The notes under the pieces are model-generated. The model was not told where the DNA came from and searched no databases. It worked only from the letters and a program-made list of their open reading frames with translations. This document shows, in pieces, positions 1 through 9,003 of a stretch of DNA of 64,000 nucleotides (position 1 is the first letter of the stretch; each line of letters opens with the position of its first letter). The translations under genes were made by a program, and so were the position numbers. Where the stretch lies: assembly GCA_902788605.1 (NCBI GenBank), contig CADAKX010000011.1, positions 1 to 64,000 of the forward strand. The letters run 5' to 3'. The DNA is from an uncultured Prevotellaceae bacterium (GTDB lineage: Bacteria > Bacteroidota > Bacteroidia > Bacteroidales > Bacteroidaceae).

Positions 1-21
1 GATAGAACCGAACCAAACTTT

Positions 22-59
22 TTGGCGTGTTTTTGGCGTGATAATTTAAAATTGGCGTG
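22..59. repeat. Three TTGGCGTG direct repeats
   Basis: Exact TTGGCGTG copies lie at 22-29, 33-40 and 52-59 (offsets 11 and 19). They are followed by an AT-rich stretch and, at 161-183, a TTGTTG/CAACAA inverted pair around GGGTACCC. No coding sequence is visible in 1-187. Clustered iterated octamers of this kind can be protein-binding sites, for example recombinase arm sites at an element end, but nothing in the window identifies the protein. The upstream gene is outside the window. Confidence 0.5.
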
Positions 60-187
60 ATTAGTTCGATAATTGTTAAAATTATATAATTATATAATGC
101 GTTTATTTTCAGGGATTTACAAACATTTGAATTAGATAGAAATCGATAGGATTTAACGCTTTGTTGTCCGGGTACCCCAACAAAAAG

Positions 188-218
188 AGAGATGTTCGCA
201 AGAGCATCTCTTTTTTTT
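188..218 (+). terminator. Rho-independent terminator of an upstream transcript
   Basis: A 10-bp stem (188-197 with 202-211) is closed by a GCAA tetraloop and followed by eight T. It faces rightward and ends a transcript that begins before the window. Confidence 0.85.
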
Positions 219-252
219 GTGTTTCAATCCGTATGGCAAAGATATAAAAACA

Positions 253-282
253 AAAGGCGGTTGCCGTGAAGCAACCGCCTTT
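253..282 (-). terminator. Terminator of the DUF349 gene
   Basis: A perfect 12-bp stem (253-264 with 271-282) has loop CGTGAA. On the minus strand it is followed by a T-rich run. It lies 5 bp past the stop codon of the DUF349 gene. Confidence 0.8.
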
Positions 283-287
283 AATGT

Positions 288-2102
288 TTATTCTTTGTTC
301 TCGGCATCGATAGCCTTGATCTTTTCCTTGACCAACTGCATGTCGTCCTTGAGTTTCTGAATCTTGCGATTCATCTCCTCGATGAGGCTGTTGCCCTTCT
401 TGCTGCTGGCAGTAAGGAATCCCAGGTTATTCTCGTAGGTCTGGATCTCCTGCTTCAGGTTGTCATACTGGCGCAGCAGGCGCTGACGCTCGTCGGCCAA
501 TGCGTTCTCGCCTCGTTCGGCCACCTGCTTCAGGTTGTCCTTGAACTTGTTGAGGCGCTTCTTGGCAACAGAAACGTTCAGTTCCTTATAGAGCTTGTCC
601 AAAACGGCATGATACTCTTCGTAAACCTTGTCCTTCTCCTTGTAGGGCACGTGACCGATGGCGTTGTATTCCTCCACCAGCTTCTGTACCTTCTCCTGCA
701 GGCCCTCGCCAGCCTCTTCGGCAGCAGCCTTCAGGCGCTCGATAACGTTGCGCTTCTTGTCCAGGTTGTCGCGCTCTTCGTTGCGCTGACCAGCACCAGC
801 GGCGTTGCGGGCCTCGAAGAACTTATTGCAGGCAGCGAGGAACTCCTCCCACAGCTGGTCACCCAACTTCTTGGGCACCATGCCGATGGTCTTCCATTCC
901 TTCTGCAGAGCGATGAGCTTGTCGCTTGTCGAGCGCCATTCGGTGCTATCCTGCAGGGCCTTGGCCTTCTCGATGAGAGCGCGCTTCTTCTCGGCATTCT
1001 CCTTGAAGATATCCTTCATATTCTTGAAGTACTCAGCCTTGTGGGCAAAGAACTCATCGCAAGCAGCACGGAAACGCTCGAAGATCTTCACGTTCATCTT
1101 CTGGGGAGCAAAACCGATGGTCTTCCATTCCGTCTGGATGTTGATGATCTCCTGCGTATGGCGCTCCCAGTCGGCGCTCACCTTATGCTCTTCCTTATTG
1201 ATGGCCTCCACCTTCTCGCAGAGCACCGTTTTCTTCTGGAGGTTATCCTCCTCGCGGGCTCTCAGGTCGTCGAAGTGCTGCTGATGGCGCTTGTTGATCA
1301 CTGTTGAGGCAGCCTTGAAGCGCTGCCAGATCTCCTCGCGCAACTCCTTGCTCACGGGACCAATCTCGCGATACTCTTGATGCAGCTTCTGCAACTGGTG
1401 GAAGGCGCTTATCACATCCTCCTCGTCGGCCAGCTTCTCAGCAGCCTCACACAGGTGGGTCTTGGCTTCCAGGTTCTTCTTGAAGTCCAGCTCGCGAGCC
1501 TCGCTGTTCAACTTCAGCAGGTCGTAGAACTGCTCTACATACAACTGGTAGTTGCGCCACAGCTCGTTGGCCTTCTCAGCAGGCACAGCTTTGATCTCGC
1601 GCCACTCCTGCTGCAGGGCCTTAAACTCCTGATAGGTCTTGCTGGCCTCCTCGGGCGAGGTGACCATGGCCTTGATCTTTTCAATGATATCGAGTTTCTT
1701 CTTCAGGTTTTCTTCCTTCTCAGCCTCCTGCTCGCGGAACTGCTGCTGACGGCGCTCTTTGATGACGCCCATCTCAGCCTTGAACATTTCCTCGTCTTCG
1801 TCGGGAGTAATCTGATAAGCCTCTGGATCACCACCGGCATCCAGATATGCTTTGAGCTGAGCTTCGCGCTCAGCAATGTGTAGCTTGTAAAAAGCGGTTT
1901 TCAGGTATTCTACTTCGTCCTTTTGCGGGGCCTCTTCGCCGTGAGCTAGCTCTTTGACACGGTCCAAAACCTCCTTTTTGGTCTCATAGACCTTGCGAGG
2001 AGCTTCTTCTTGGGCGTTGGTTTCTACTTCAGGAGTTGTGGTCTCCTGGATTACTTCTTCTTGTTTCCCCTGCTCGAGGATGTTTTCTTGAGAGTCCATC
2101 AT
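288..2102 (-). CDS. DUF349-repeat coiled-coil protein
   Basis: A 604-residue, highly charged, mostly helical soluble protein. After an acidic Glu/Gln-rich first ~60 residues come at least five units of about 75 residues. Each is centred on a W/Y-x-x-I-G-x-x-P-like core, for example EWREIKAVPAEKANELW, EYREIGPVSKELREEIW, EWKTIGMVPKKLGDQLW and EYNAIGHVPYKEKDKVY, which is the DUF349 signature. The last ~100 residues are a predicted coiled coil. No signal peptide or membrane segment is seen. Bacteroidetes genomes usually encode one long DUF349 protein of this size; the biochemical role of the family is not established. Two ATG codons in tandem open the frame (2102 or 2099). The gene is monocistronic with its own terminator. 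Confidence 0.85.
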   Translation of the reverse strand: MMDSQENILEQGKQEEVIQETTTPEVETNAQEEAPRKVYETKKEVLDRVKELAHGEEAPQKDEVEYLKTAFYKLHIAEREAQLKAYLDAGGDPEAYQITPDEDEEMFKAEMGVIKERRQQQFREQEAEKEENLKKKLDIIEKIKAMVTSPEEASKTYQEFKALQQEWREIKAVPAEKANELWRNYQLYVEQFYDLLKLNSEARELDFKKNLEAKTHLCEAAEKLADEEDVISAFHQLQKLHQEYREIGPVSKELREEIWQRFKAASTVINKRHQQHFDDLRAREEDNLQKKTVLCEKVEAINKEEHKVSADWERHTQEIINIQTEWKTIGFAPQKMNVKIFERFRAACDEFFAHKAEYFKNMKDIFKENAEKKRALIEKAKALQDSTEWRSTSDKLIALQKEWKTIGMVPKKLGDQLWEEFLAACNKFFEARNAAGAGQRNEERDNLDKKRNVIERLKAAAEEAGEGLQEKVQKLVEEYNAIGHVPYKEKDKVYEEYHAVLDKLYKELNVSVAKKRLNKFKDNLKQVAERGENALADERQRLLRQYDNLKQEIQTYENNLGFLTASSKKGNSLIEEMNRKIQKLKDDMQLVKEKIKAIDAENKE

Positions 2103-2213
2103 TTAACTGTTTTAGTTACTGATTCGGTTCGTATATAACAAAATTAGGCCTCAAAATTACTTAAAATAATTTTAATGACCTAATTTTCTGACGTTTTTTT
2201 TCTATTTTGGGGC

Positions 2214-3140
2214 TTAAATCAGTCTTTTGTGACGGAAGAACCACCATGCGGCTCCCGAAACGCCTACCGAAATGATGAGTGCGAAGACGAATCCGTAGTT
2301 GTTAGCCTCCATGCCGTTGACCAGATTCATGCCAAAGAGTGAGGCGATGAGCGTGGGGAACATCATGATAATGGTGACGGAGGTCAGCGTACGCATCACC
2401 GTGTTCATATTGTTGTTGATAATTGACTGATAGGTGTCCATTGTCGACTCCAGGATGTTTGAATAGATGCTGGTTGTTTCGCGTGCCTGAGCCATCTCGA
2501 TGTTGACGTCCTCGATGAGGTCTGCGTCCAATTCGTCGATCTGCAGTTTGAACTTCAGTTTCGAGAGCAGCGTCTCGTTGCCACGGATAGACGTCTGGAA
2601 GTAGGTCAGCGAGTCCTGCAGGCGTGACAGTCCAATCAGACTCTCGTTGTTCACATCCTGGTCCAGGTTACGCTTGGCCTTGTCAATCAGCGAGTTGATC
2701 TGCTTCAGTCGCTTCAGGTACCACACTGCCGACGACAGGAACAGGCGGAAGATCATATCCACATGGTCTGTGAATCCCAAACCGCGTTTCTGCTGATAGC
2801 TCACGAAGTCAATCATCATGTTGGTCTCGTAGTAGCACACCGTGATGGTGACGTCTCGTTTGTGAATGATACCAAGGGGCACGGTGGTGTAAGGCGTACG
2901 AGAGCGTACCTCCTTGACATAGGGAATACGCAGGATGATGAGCATCCATCCGTCATCATATTCATAACGGGCTCTCTCATCGGTATCGCTGATGTCACTG
3001 ATAAAATAGTCGGGTATGCCGAACTTCTCTTCCAGTTCGTGCTGATCGTCATCGGTTGGACACGTCACTTGTATCCAGCAATTGGGCTGCCACTCTGAGA
3101 GTTGGTTCAGCCCCTCTTGGGTGTTCCAGTAGGTCTTCAT
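2214..3140 (-). CDS. corA: CorA-family magnesium/cobalt transporter
   Basis: Inner-membrane divalent cation channel of 308 residues. The N-terminal ~240 residues form the cytoplasmic, largely helical domain. Two transmembrane helices close the protein, with the diagnostic G-M-N filter motif at the end of the first (SLFGMN, near residue 270) and a basic tail RHKRLI. The frame stays open upstream to a TTG, but the ATG at 3140 (MKTYWNTQ) fits the family; the extra upstream codons only translate a repeat array. A minus-strand -7 box TACCTTTG at 3292-3299 suggests a leader of about 145 nt that contains the heptamer array at 3159-3179 and an ATTAC/GTAAT hairpin. Confidence 0.9.
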   Translation of the reverse strand: MKTYWNTQEGLNQLSEWQPNCWIQVTCPTDDDQHELEEKFGIPDYFISDISDTDERARYEYDDGWMLIILRIPYVKEVRSRTPYTTVPLGIIHKRDVTITVCYYETNMMIDFVSYQQKRGLGFTDHVDMIFRLFLSSAVWYLKRLKQINSLIDKAKRNLDQDVNNESLIGLSRLQDSLTYFQTSIRGNETLLSKLKFKLQIDELDADLIEDVNIEMAQARETTSIYSNILESTMDTYQSIINNNMNTVMRTLTSVTIIMMFPTLIASLFGMNLVNGMEANNYGFVFALIISVGVSGAAWWFFRHKRLI

Positions 3141-3158
3141 TGTGCTAATCCTTTTTAA

Positions 3159-3179
3159 TGCATAATGCATAATGCATAA
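3159..3179. repeat. Heptamer array TGCATAA x3
   Basis: Three perfect tandem copies of TGCATAA lie in the corA leader, 19 bp upstream of its start codon. This is one of several 7-bp-period arrays in the window. Confidence 0.9.
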
Positions 3180-3367
3180 TTGAAGCGGCAAAGGGATTAG
3201 CTGCTTTGCTCGCCATCCCCCGCCATTACGAATTGTAATTTTCCGCCGGGTAATCGTCCATAATTTTGTTTGTATTTTGGTTTAACGGGTGCAAAGGTAC
3301 GAATAAGCGAGCAAAAAACCAAAATATCTTTTGGATTTTTTTCGCGCTAAATGTAGTCAGGGGTAAG

Positions 3368-3404
3368 AAAAAATGCAGATTCGCCAAGCAAATCTGCATT
3401 TTTT
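3368..3404 (-). terminator. Terminator of pepD
   Basis: A perfect 14-bp stem (3368-3381 with 3391-3404) includes the flanking A and T runs, so it could work in both directions. It ends 8 bp from the pepD stop codon. On the other side it faces the corA promoter region. Confidence 0.85.
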
Positions 3405-3412
3405 TATGATGT

Positions 3413-4876
3413 TTATTTCTCGGGAACGTCCTCGAGAGTCTTCTTCAGCAGTGTCCAGAAAGGCTCCACCGTCTTGATGAGCGCGCGCTCTGTGGTGGTG
3501 TGAGGACTCTTCATCGTAGGACCGAGGCTGACAACGTCGAGCCAGGGATACTTACCCAGGATCACCGAGCACTCCAGTCCGGCGTGGTCCACCTGGATGA
3601 TACCATCCTCGCCAAACAGTTCCTTGTATTCCTTCAACAGCAGGTGCAGAATCTCTGAGTCGGGATTGGGATCCCAGCCACCATAGCTGCCTGCCGTCTC
3701 CACCTTCATGCCAGCCATGTTGAAGCAGCTCTCCAGTGTCTTCACGACATAGTCCTTCATATCCTCGCGACTTGAGCGAGCCAGGATCTTGATGCTGGCC
3801 TTGCCACCCTCGATGTCGATGATAGCCAGGTTGCTCGAGGTCTCCACCACGTTGGGATAGGCGGGGATATAGCGGATGACGCCGTCGTGACAAGCATAGA
3901 TAGCATCCACGATGTTGTCCTGAATCTCCACGGGCATCTCTGTCTTGGGTGTCTCCACCTCCTCGACGATTACCTCGATACCCTGAGGCTCGATGAGTTT
4001 GAACTCGTCGTTGAAGGTCTCTTTCCAGTCCTCAGCCAGTTCTTTCAGGGCCTCGACGTTCTCCTTGGGCAGGGTGAGGATGGTCTCTGCCTTGAAGGGG
4101 ATGGCATTGCGCATGTTACCACCGTGCCATACGGCCAGGCGTGCATCCAGCTCCTCGATGGCCTCGCGCACCATCTGCACCATCAACTTGTTGGCATTGC
4201 CGCGACCCTCGTGAATCTCCAGTCCTGAGTGTCCGCCGCGCAGGTTCTTCACCGTCAGGCGTACAGCCTTGTCCTCGGGGTCGGTGTCCACCTCTTTATA
4301 ATCCAGAGTGGCAGTCACGTCGATACCACCGGCACTGCCGATTACAAACTTACCCCAGTGCTCCGAGTCCAGGTTCATCAGGATGTCACCCTGCAACTCG
4401 CCCTCGGGCAGTTCGTTGGCGCCATACATACCCGTCTCCTCGTCGCGTGTGACGAGGGCGTCGATGGGACCGTGCTTCAGGGTTTTGTCCTCCATGATAG
4501 CCATGATGGCAGCGACGCCCAGTCCGTTGTCGGCGCCCAGGGTCGTGCATGTGGCCTTCACCCATTCGCCGTCAATCCAAGGCTGGATGGGGTCGGTCTC
4601 GAAGTTATGTGTGCTTTCGGGCGTCTTCTGTGGCACCATATCCATGTGGGCCTGCAGGATCACGCCTTTCTTGTTTTCATAGCCAGGTGTAGCAGCCTTG
4701 CGGAAGTGAATGTTTCCTGCGGGGTCTTTCACTGCATACACACCGCACTCTTTGCCGAAGTCGAGCAAGAATTGCTGGATTTTCTCCAAATGTCCAGAAG
4801 GACGTGGAATTTGTGTCAACTTGTAGAAATTGCGCCAGATGCATTCTGGCTTCAGATTCTGAATTTCGTTGTTCAT
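3413..4876 (-). CDS. pepD: Aminoacyl-histidine dipeptidase (peptidase D)
   Basis: A 487-residue cytoplasmic M20-family metallopeptidase that hydrolyses Xaa-His and related dipeptides. Metal-site motifs are visible in order: LQAHMDMVPQ (His-x-Asp), LGADNGLGVAA (bridging Asp) and RDEETGMYGA (catalytic Glu pair). These are followed by the inserted dimerisation lid domain and a C-terminal His (DHAGLECSVIL region). The ATG at 4876 (MNNEIQNLKPE) is chosen. An upstream TTG would add 23 residues, part of which is translated from the heptamer array at 4894-4925, so it is not credible. The gene is monocistronic with a terminator at 3368-3404. Confidence 0.92.
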   Translation of the reverse strand: MNNEIQNLKPECIWRNFYKLTQIPRPSGHLEKIQQFLLDFGKECGVYAVKDPAGNIHFRKAATPGYENKKGVILQAHMDMVPQKTPESTHNFETDPIQPWIDGEWVKATCTTLGADNGLGVAAIMAIMEDKTLKHGPIDALVTRDEETGMYGANELPEGELQGDILMNLDSEHWGKFVIGSAGGIDVTATLDYKEVDTDPEDKAVRLTVKNLRGGHSGLEIHEGRGNANKLMVQMVREAIEELDARLAVWHGGNMRNAIPFKAETILTLPKENVEALKELAEDWKETFNDEFKLIEPQGIEVIVEEVETPKTEMPVEIQDNIVDAIYACHDGVIRYIPAYPNVVETSSNLAIIDIEGGKASIKILARSSREDMKDYVVKTLESCFNMAGMKVETAGSYGGWDPNPDSEILHLLLKEYKELFGEDGIIQVDHAGLECSVILGKYPWLDVVSLGPTMKSPHTTTERALIKTVEPFWTLLKKTLEDVPEK

Positions 4877-4893
4877 AGTCGCTTGTTTTTTTT

Positions 4894-4925
4894 CGAGGTA
4901 CGAGGTGCGAGGTACGAGGTACGAG
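4894..4925. repeat. Heptamer array CGAGGTR x4.5
   Basis: Four copies of CGAGGTA/CGAGGTG plus CGAG lie 17 bp upstream of the pepD start codon. An inverted copy of the same array is at 5054-5085, so the two could pair into a long hairpin with a loop of about 130 nt. Confidence 0.9.
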
Positions 4926-5020
4926 AATACCTTATTCCATTGCAATCTCTCACTCTTGATTATTAATATGTTCTTGTATTTTTATTTTTTCGTTAAGCGA
5001 TTTTTTTAATCCATAAATTG

Positions 5021-6052
5021 TCATAGAAACCCTCGTTGCAAGTGTGTCCTATCCTCGCACCTCGTACCTCGTACCTCGCACCTCGACATAAACATTAGTC
5101 TCGCCCACGCATACACACCCAACGCCATTACGAGCATCGTTTGCACAGTATGGACGATCAGTACGAAGACCAGTGCCTGGTGGTCGGCCACGCCATAGAG
5201 AATCAGCATCGTCTTGATGGCGAAATGCCAAGGACCGGCACCATTCGGCGTGGGCACGATGACGGCGAAGTTAGCCACCACAAAGGATATCAGCGCACAG
5301 CCCAGTCCCAGCTCCGCCGTAAAGTCGAAGCAGAAGAAGGTGAGGTAGTAATGCAGGAAATACATCACCCAGATGCCGACGGAGAAGAACAGGTATAGAG
5401 GCAGGTTCTTCACGTCTTTCAGAGAAAAGACGCCCTCCCAGATGCCATGCATCGTCATCTTCACCTTATTATATATAGAGAGGTTCTTCAGCAGCAGGTG
5501 TAGCAACAGCAGCACGGCTGCGCCACAGATGGCCGTGACCACCCATCCCGTCAGTGAGAACCCACTCAGAATATGCTCGAACGATGTCCCTGTTTTCTTG
5601 AAGAATGTGCCGAAGGTGCTCATGCTGAAGAGCAGGATGATGCCCGAATAGAGCATCACGATGAGCGTATCGACGGCTCTCTCCGTGACCACGGTGCCCA
5701 GCGCCTTCGAAAACGAGATGTCTTCCCATCGCTTCAATACGCCGCAGCGCGTAAACTCACCCATGCGTGGGATGATGAGCGACACGGCATAGCTCAGGAA
5801 AATGGCGTTGATGCAAATGGAAGCACGAGGCTCCTCTCCTATCGGCTCCAGCGTCTGTTGCCAGCGCCATCCGCGGAAAGCCTGTGCCAATATGCCGAAG
5901 GGGAACGAGAGCAGCATCCATGTCCAATTCATTTCGTGGAGCATCACGTCCTTGATGCTCTGCCAATCCTCACCACGATACATCCAATAGAGAATTGCAC
6001 CGCCCAGGATGAGCGGCATCAGAATTTTGGCTATGGTCTGCATGATCTTCAT
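5021..6052 (-). CDS. Polytopic membrane protein, LPG_synthase_TM / UPF0104 flippase-like family
   Basis: A 343-residue inner-membrane protein with about eight hydrophobic segments, of the lysylphosphatidylglycerol-synthase transmembrane/AglD2 type. Conserved-looking pieces include PRMGEFTRCGVL near residue 100 and VPTPNGAGPWHFAI near residue 260. This family handles lipid-linked substrates or acts as flippases; the substrate here cannot be read from sequence. The C-terminal ~20 residues are encoded partly by the CGAGGTR array. On the minus strand a -7 box TACCTTTG ends 8 nt before the ATG, so the mRNA is probably leaderless or nearly so. The gene lies 46 bp downstream of the AraC regulator on the same strand, with that separate promoter in between. 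Confidence 0.8.
   Translation of the reverse strand: MKIMQTIAKILMPLILGGAILYWMYRGEDWQSIKDVMLHEMNWTWMLLSFPFGILAQAFRGWRWQQTLEPIGEEPRASICINAIFLSYAVSLIIPRMGEFTRCGVLKRWEDISFSKALGTVVTERAVDTLIVMLYSGIILLFSMSTFGTFFKKTGTSFEHILSGFSLTGWVVTAICGAAVLLLLHLLLKNLSIYNKVKMTMHGIWEGVFSLKDVKNLPLYLFFSVGIWVMYFLHYYLTFFCFDFTAELGLGCALISFVVANFAVIVPTPNGAGPWHFAIKTMLILYGVADHQALVFVLIVHTVQTMLVMALGVYAWARLMFMSRCEVRGTRCEDRTHLQRGFL
5054..5085. repeat. Inverted copy of the CGAGGTR heptamer array
   Basis: Reverse-complement copies of the 7-bp unit overlap the last codons of the flippase-like gene and are translated as the tail RCEVRGTRCEDR. The tail therefore looks like acquired, non-functional sequence rather than a domain. Confidence 0.9.
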
Positions 6053-6098
6053 TGCATGCGCAAAGGTACAATAAATAATTGTTACTGCAAAATTTTGC

Positions 6099-7244
6099 CT
6101 ATGGTTTTAGTTTATTTTGATACTCTCGCGGCCCCACGCCCTTGAATTGTCTAAAATTCCTAAAAAAAGACGCGCTACTCGTGAATCCCGACTGCTCACA
6201 CACCTCTGCCAACACCATGTTGGGATGCTGTGCCATGAGTTGTGCCGCATAGTCCACACGCATACGGTTCACGTATTCCGTAAACGAGACGCCCATCTCT
6301 CGGTTGATGGCATTATAGACATAGTTACGGTTGGTGCCCAGTCGCTTCACCAGGTCCACGATCTTCAGGTTGGGTTGGCGGAACAGTTGTTCCTCCTCCA
6401 TCAGCTGCTCAATTTTGACGCGCAGCTCTTTGATGACCGGCTGTTCGTTCACCACCTCATCTGTCTGCTTCTCGTCCTCCTCGATGTCCTCGATGCCAAA
6501 CGCCTGTCGGTTGCCAATCATGCCGATGGCAAACAGCAGCACAGAGAATAGGGTTGACGGGATGGCCAGCAGCCAGATGGAATCAGCGAAATGATGTCGC
6601 CCGATGATGCTGAAGACGATCGAGAAGACTGAGGTCACCATAAAGACCACCAGCAGATAGTGGATGCTCTTCATCGACTTGTCCTCCGTGTCGGCATAGG
6701 TACTGTTCACCAGTCGTTCATAGCGTTTCAGGTGACTGCCTCCGCGTACGAATACCGGTATCAGCAGCAGTACGAACATCACCTTGCACACGTCGTGCAT
6801 GGCAGCCTGCTGAATAGCCAAGCCTGTCAGTCCGTTGTGCGTGCCCTCATAGAGATACAAGTCAAAGAACTGCGTGGTCTCCTCCTGGGTCATCATGCCA
6901 TAAAGCCCGCCCACCATCACGCCCAGTACGATGGCCGGACACAGCATAATATATTGCAACCGGCGCTCCTTCTTTCGCTCTGTCAGCGAACAGATATAGA
7001 GGTAGAACAACGGATAGACGGCCAGGTTCGCCACCGAATACAGGGTGTCTGTCACGGGCAAGATGTGCGTGCCGTGATTGAAGAACACCCAGTGTCCCAT
7101 ATATAATATGGTTGCCGTCATCATAAATGCCAGCAGGTGCCCCTTGGGTCTGCTTTTGTCGTTGATGATGAGTTCCGATGCCAGGATGACGCTCCAGAAG
7201 AGACATACAAACATCGGCATCATGGAAAAGAACATTTCTTTCAT
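6099..7244 (-). CDS. Membrane-anchored AraC-family transcriptional regulator
   Basis: A 381-residue protein. Residues 1-~250 contain about seven hydrophobic helices. A charged linker (IEDIEEDEKQTDEVV) leads to a C-terminal AraC double helix-turn-helix of about 100 residues (VKRLGTNRNYVYNAI and LAEVCEQSGFTSSASFF, ending FKGVGPREYQNK). This is the membrane-sensor/AraC architecture common in Bacteroidetes; the ligand is unknown. The ATG at 7244 (MKEMFFSMM) is preferred over a TTG three codons upstream, which lies inside the -7 box TACTTTTG. The box ends 6 nt before the ATG, so the transcript is probably leaderless. It is followed by the flippase-like gene, which has its own promoter. Confidence 0.85.
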   Translation of the reverse strand: MKEMFFSMMPMFVCLFWSVILASELIINDKSRPKGHLLAFMMTATILYMGHWVFFNHGTHILPVTDTLYSVANLAVYPLFYLYICSLTERKKERRLQYIMLCPAIVLGVMVGGLYGMMTQEETTQFFDLYLYEGTHNGLTGLAIQQAAMHDVCKVMFVLLLIPVFVRGGSHLKRYERLVNSTYADTEDKSMKSIHYLLVVFMVTSVFSIVFSIIGRHHFADSIWLLAIPSTLFSVLLFAIGMIGNRQAFGIEDIEEDEKQTDEVVNEQPVIKELRVKIEQLMEEEQLFRQPNLKIVDLVKRLGTNRNYVYNAINREMGVSFTEYVNRMRVDYAAQLMAQHPNMVLAEVCEQSGFTSSASFFRNFRQFKGVGPREYQNKLKP

Positions 7245-7430
7245 ATTTTGCAAAAGTAGTGGTTTTATGCGGTAAAACCGTATGTTTTCAGGTAAAAAAT
7301 GTGAATTTGATACATTTTTATGTGATTTTGGGAGTAAAAAGTATTATGACATCCTTGTGGCATTGATTTTTTTAGCATATCTTTGCAATTGAAATATTTA
7401 CCTATAATAATTACTAAAACTATTACGCTT

Positions 7431-7913
7431 ATGAAAAACTATTTTAAATTGATGAGCCTCTTATTAGGCATGGTATTGTGTTCAGCTGCTTTCGTAGCTT
7501 GTGGTGACGATGATGATGATGCTGGTGGTCAGTATGCTGGCAATCGTCTTATTGGCGAATGGGTTTGGGGTGAGCCAAATCAAAATCAGCAGGAAATGCA
7601 GCACCATCAGAGAGGTTATATCTTCAACGCCGATGGCACCTGTACTCGTTACATGCGTGAGGCATGGGAAGGAGAATCTTTTGAAAGACTCGAATATGGC
7701 ACTTTTGTACTTAATGATCTTAAGTTGAAGATTACTTGGACCAAGGAAGTGTATAAAGAGCATGGCGAGATTGATGAGGAGCCTTTGGAAGAGCCATACG
7801 TTGACGAGTATGAAATTGTATATCCTGAAACCGGCAATACTGGTATGTTCCTCAAATACAAGATTGAGGGCCGTGAAGGATATGGAGAGGAAGGACCGTT
7901 CTATAAGAAGTAA
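7431..7913 (+). CDS. Lipoprotein with lipocalin-like fold
   Basis: A 160-residue protein with a type II signal peptide and lipobox ending A-F-V-A-C-G (Cys near residue 25), followed by an Asp-rich stretch (GDDDDD) typical of Bacteroidetes surface lipoproteins. The remainder begins NRLIGEWVWGE and contains a G-Y-I-F-N-A-D-G-T-C segment, the usual opening of lipocalin-like/DUF-type beta-barrel lipoproteins. The start at 7431 (MKNYFKLM) gives a proper signal peptide; 16 more upstream codons are open but lie over the promoter. A -7 box TATCTTTG is at 7378-7385. The gene is monocistronic, and its function is unknown. Confidence 0.75.
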   Translation: MKNYFKLMSLLLGMVLCSAAFVACGDDDDDAGGQYAGNRLIGEWVWGEPNQNQQEMQHHQRGYIFNADGTCTRYMREAWEGESFERLEYGTFVLNDLKLKITWTKEVYKEHGEIDEEPLEEPYVDEYEIVYPETGNTGMFLKYKIEGREGYGEEGPFYKK

Positions 7914-7969
7914 TTTTTTAACATAATCTTTCTTTAATCTTAAAATTTAACTACTAAGACAAACACCGG

Positions 7970-8008
7970 TCGGGCGGGTCATTCCTATGATGCCGCCCGA
8001 TTATTTTT
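7970..8008 (+). terminator. Terminator after the lipoprotein gene
   Basis: An 8-bp GC-rich stem TCGGGCGG/CCGCCCGA (7970-7977 with 7993-8000) is followed by TTATTTTT. Confidence 0.8.
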
Positions 8009-8109
8009 CTGTCCGTCGCGTCGCCTCTGTCATGAATAGCCCCGAAGCACTTTTCCCCTTTTTCTGCAGAATATTTTGTTTTATTATAAATAATGTGTAA
8101 CTTTGCAGC

Positions 8110-8919
8110 ATGAAGCAAGTTAGACCCAAAAAGAATCTTGGTCAGCACTTCCTGACCGACCTCTCTATAGCCAAGCGTATTGCCGATACGGTAGATGCCT
8201 GTCCCGATATCCCTGTATTGGAAGTAGGACCCGGTATGGGTGTCATGACCCAATATCTGGTCACCAAGCCCCGCCCCTTTAAAGTCGTTGAGATAGACCG
8301 CGAGTCGGTGGCGTATTTGAAGGAGACCCTGTTTCGGGGGTACGAAGGTACTCCCATCATCGAAGGCGACTTCCTCCGCATGGACCTGCGCGAGGTCTTT
8401 GGAGGCCAGCAGTTTGTGCTGACCGGCAACTACCCCTACGATATCTCGTCCCAGATCTTCTTTAAGATGCTGGACAATCGCGACCTCATTCCCTGCTGCA
8501 CCGGCATGATTCAGCACGAGGTGGCCGTGCGTATGGCCTCCCAGCCCGGCAACAAGCAGTACGGCATCCTGTCCGTCCTCATTCAGGCCTGGTATGATGT
8601 CGAGTACCTTTTCACCGTAGAGCCCGGCGTGTTCAATCCTCCTCCCAAGGTTCAGAGTGCCGTCATTCGCATGACCCGCAACAAAGTCCAGAAACTTGGT
8701 TGTGACGAGGAACTGTTTAAGCGCGTGGTCAAGACCGCGTTCAACCAGCGTAGAAAGATGTTGAGAGTCTCATTGCGTCAATTTCTTTCTACAGAGGCTA
8801 TTCAGATGATAGCCGATTCCGAGTTTGCCACCCTCCGTCCCGAGCAACTCTCCATTCCACAGTTCGTGGAATTGACCAATTTGGTCGAAAAATCATTGTG
8901 TGCGAACACAACAGCTTGA
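8110..8919 (+). CDS. rsmA: 16S rRNA (adenine1518-N6/adenine1519-N6)-dimethyltransferase
   Basis: A 269-residue SAM-dependent methyltransferase that dimethylates the two adjacent adenines in the 3' terminal hairpin of 16S rRNA. The N-terminal KKNLGQHFLTD, the SAM-binding VLEVGPGMGVMT and the catalytic GNYPYDISSQIF (N-x-P-Y) are all present, as is the C-terminal helical domain. The -7 box TAACTTTG (8098-8105) ends only 4 nt before the ATG, so the mRNA appears leaderless. The last ~30 nt of the gene (from about 8888) are the left edge of a 372-bp tandem duplication that continues into the non-coding RNA units downstream. Confidence 0.95.
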   Translation: MKQVRPKKNLGQHFLTDLSIAKRIADTVDACPDIPVLEVGPGMGVMTQYLVTKPRPFKVVEIDRESVAYLKETLFRGYEGTPIIEGDFLRMDLREVFGGQQFVLTGNYPYDISSQIFFKMLDNRDLIPCCTGMIQHEVAVRMASQPGNKQYGILSVLIQAWYDVEYLFTVEPGVFNPPPKVQSAVIRMTRNKVQKLGCDEELFKRVVKTAFNQRRKMLRVSLRQFLSTEAIQMIADSEFATLRPEQLSIPQFVELTNLVEKSLCANTTA

Positions 8920-8953
8920 TTTTAGTCAATAATAGAGCCTTTTTTCATCAAAA

Positions 8954-8998
8954 TACGACGAAAGTTGATACAACGTATCGATTTTCGTCGTACCTTTG
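8954..8998 (+). promoter_or_regulatory. Promoter of ncRNA copy 1 with a 39-bp co-axial dyad
   Basis: Outer arms TACGACGAAA (8954-8963) and TTTCGTCGTA (8983-8992) and inner arms GATAC (8967-8971) and GTATC (8975-8979) share the same axis at 8973. The right arm runs into the -7 box TACCTTTG (8991-8998). A dimeric repressor or activator site, or a cruciform, is plausible. In copy 2 (9326-9370) the outer left arm and the inner right arm each carry two mismatches. Confidence 0.7.
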
Positions 8999-9003
8999 CA
9001 TTG

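Noticed and set aside
609-1883. Long plus-strand frames opposite the DUF349 gene
   Set aside because: Shadows of the repetitive minus-strand gene; no promoter, and the composition is leucine-rich nonsense.
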